A stretch of 6,334 nt of DNA, taken from Microthrixaceae bacterium. GTDB lineage: Bacteria > Actinomycetota > Acidimicrobiia > Acidimicrobiales > Acidimicrobilacustridaceae. Position 1 is the first letter of the stretch; each line of letters opens with the position of its first letter. Where the stretch lies: assembly GCA_023264915.1 (NCBI GenBank), contig JAHFUU010000163.1:1-6334 (forward strand), written 5' to 3'. Position numbers and translations under genes: made by a program. The notes beneath the pieces were generated by a model. The model did not search any database and was not told where the DNA came from. It was given only the letters and a program-made list of their open reading frames with translations. Below, piece after piece: positions 5,793 to 6,334 of the stretch.

Positions 5793-6334
5793 GTGGCGCA
5801 GGTGCAGCTCCGGCGACGGGGTCCACCAGCTCTGCTGTCCATGTCGCAGTGTCGACGGGTGAGCCCGGGTAGTTGATCTGGACGCTGACCCAGCAGCCTG
5901 ACAGAGAGCTCTCGCAGGTGTAGCCCGCAGGTATCGGCACGTCCACGGTCACCAGCCTCCCGTTGAACCGAGCCTGATCCACGCCTTCGAGCGCGCACTT
6001 GCCCTGACTGCCGACGGCTTGGTCGGCGGGGTCTTCCTCGAACCTGAAAGCGCACCCGGTGAGCTCGTGGAGAGGGTGCCCGTCGACGCGGCTGTCGATG
6101 GGCGGCAGGACGCGGATGTCCAGCCCGCCCCCGGGCCCAGCGCCCTGTGGCGCCCCGCGGCTTGCCTGGGGTCCGGCTTCTGGGACATCACCCAGGTCGA
6201 ACACGGTGATCCTCAGGGTGCGACCAGCGGCGGTGGACAGCAGACTTGTGAGCTGCATCGCCACACGCTTGCTGGTCTGGTTGGTGAACATCGTGGCATG
6301 CCCGAGCGAGTCCACGAGCAGGCCCTTGGATCGG
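5779..6334 (-). CDS. Probable TadG-like Flp-pilus assembly/secreted protein, C-terminal part (cut by right edge)
   Basis: The frame is open to the right edge; 184 residues are visible and the true start lies outside. A GTG at 6315 is only an internal valine codon in my reading. The visible part includes VDSLGHATMFTNQTSKRVAM, a strand-rich stretch LRITVFDLGDV, a Gly/Pro-rich linker (about residues 50-70), LDIRVLPPID, and a C-terminal segment FNGRLVTVDVPIPAGYTC...GCWVSVQINYPGSPVDTATWTAEL. Four cysteines (94, 113, 140 and 147 of the visible part) would suit two disulfides in an exported protein. The combination FDLGD, FNG-x-(3-4)-TV-x-(V/I)PIP-x-x-YTC, GCWV and DT-x-(T/S)W is one I associate with C-terminal parts of actinobacterial TadE/TadG-like pilus-assembly proteins; the match is from memory. 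It converges on the hydrolase pair and is probably unrelated to their pathway. Alternative: an uncharacterised secreted protein. Confidence 0.6.
   Translation of the reverse strand, partial: RSKGLLVDSLGHATMFTNQTSKRVAMQLTSLLSTAAGRTLRITVFDLGDVPEAGPQASRGAPQGAGPGGGLDIRVLPPIDSRVDGHPLHELTGCAFRFEEDPADQAVGSQGKCALEGVDQARFNGRLVTVDVPIPAGYTCESSLSGCWVSVQINYPGSPVDTATWTAELVDPVAGAAPAPPGSR

Noticed and set aside
6120..6175. GC-rich stretch CCCGCCCCCGGGC as a possible hairpin
   Set aside because: It lies in the Gly/Pro-rich linker of the TadG-like protein and is explained by codon bias; pairing is short and imperfect.

Overview
This window is high-GC, gene-dense bacterial DNA with strongly GC-biased third codon positions. 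Gene content points to an actinobacterium (Actinomycetota) with mycobacterial-type lipid metabolism: a FadD19-like acyl/steroid-acid CoA ligase, a WS/DGAT-type acyltransferase, a LipC-like membrane esterase and a candidate KstR-type operator. The genus cannot be fixed from this sequence. No RNA genes, CRISPR arrays or insertion sequences were seen.

Layout. (1) On the minus strand, an acyl-CoA synthetase (208-1839) is followed 66 bases downstream by the first 47 codons of an aldehyde dehydrogenase that runs off the left edge; the two probably form one operon. (2) The gap 1840-2147 is the most informative non-coding stretch. It holds a good sigma-70-type promoter for the synthetase, a match to the KstR operator pattern over its -10 element, a second perfect palindrome over its -35 element, and on the plus strand a probable 31-residue single-pass membrane protein with a leaderless-type start. 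(3) A WS/DGAT-family acyltransferase (2148-3560, minus) diverges across a 115-base gap from a membrane-anchored alpha/beta-hydrolase (3676-5058, plus). (4) That hydrolase overlaps by ATGA with a dienelactone-hydrolase-family gene (5055-5753). (5) At the right edge, converging on this pair, is the C-terminal part of a probable Tad/Flp-pilus TadG-like secreted protein (5779-6334, minus).

As a set, the genes suggest uptake or turnover of lipids or sterol-like compounds: ester hydrolysis (esterase), CoA activation (FadD), aldehyde oxidation (ALDH) and storage as neutral lipid (WS/DGAT). In my recollection of Mycobacterium tuberculosis, lipC (Rv0220), a WS/DGAT gene (Rv0221) and an aldehyde dehydrogenase (Rv0223c) also lie close together, so this is plausibly a rearranged version of a known neighbourhood rather than a wholly new system. 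The features most worth following up are the double-palindrome promoter, the small membrane protein, and a perfect 28-base palindrome inside the synthetase gene.
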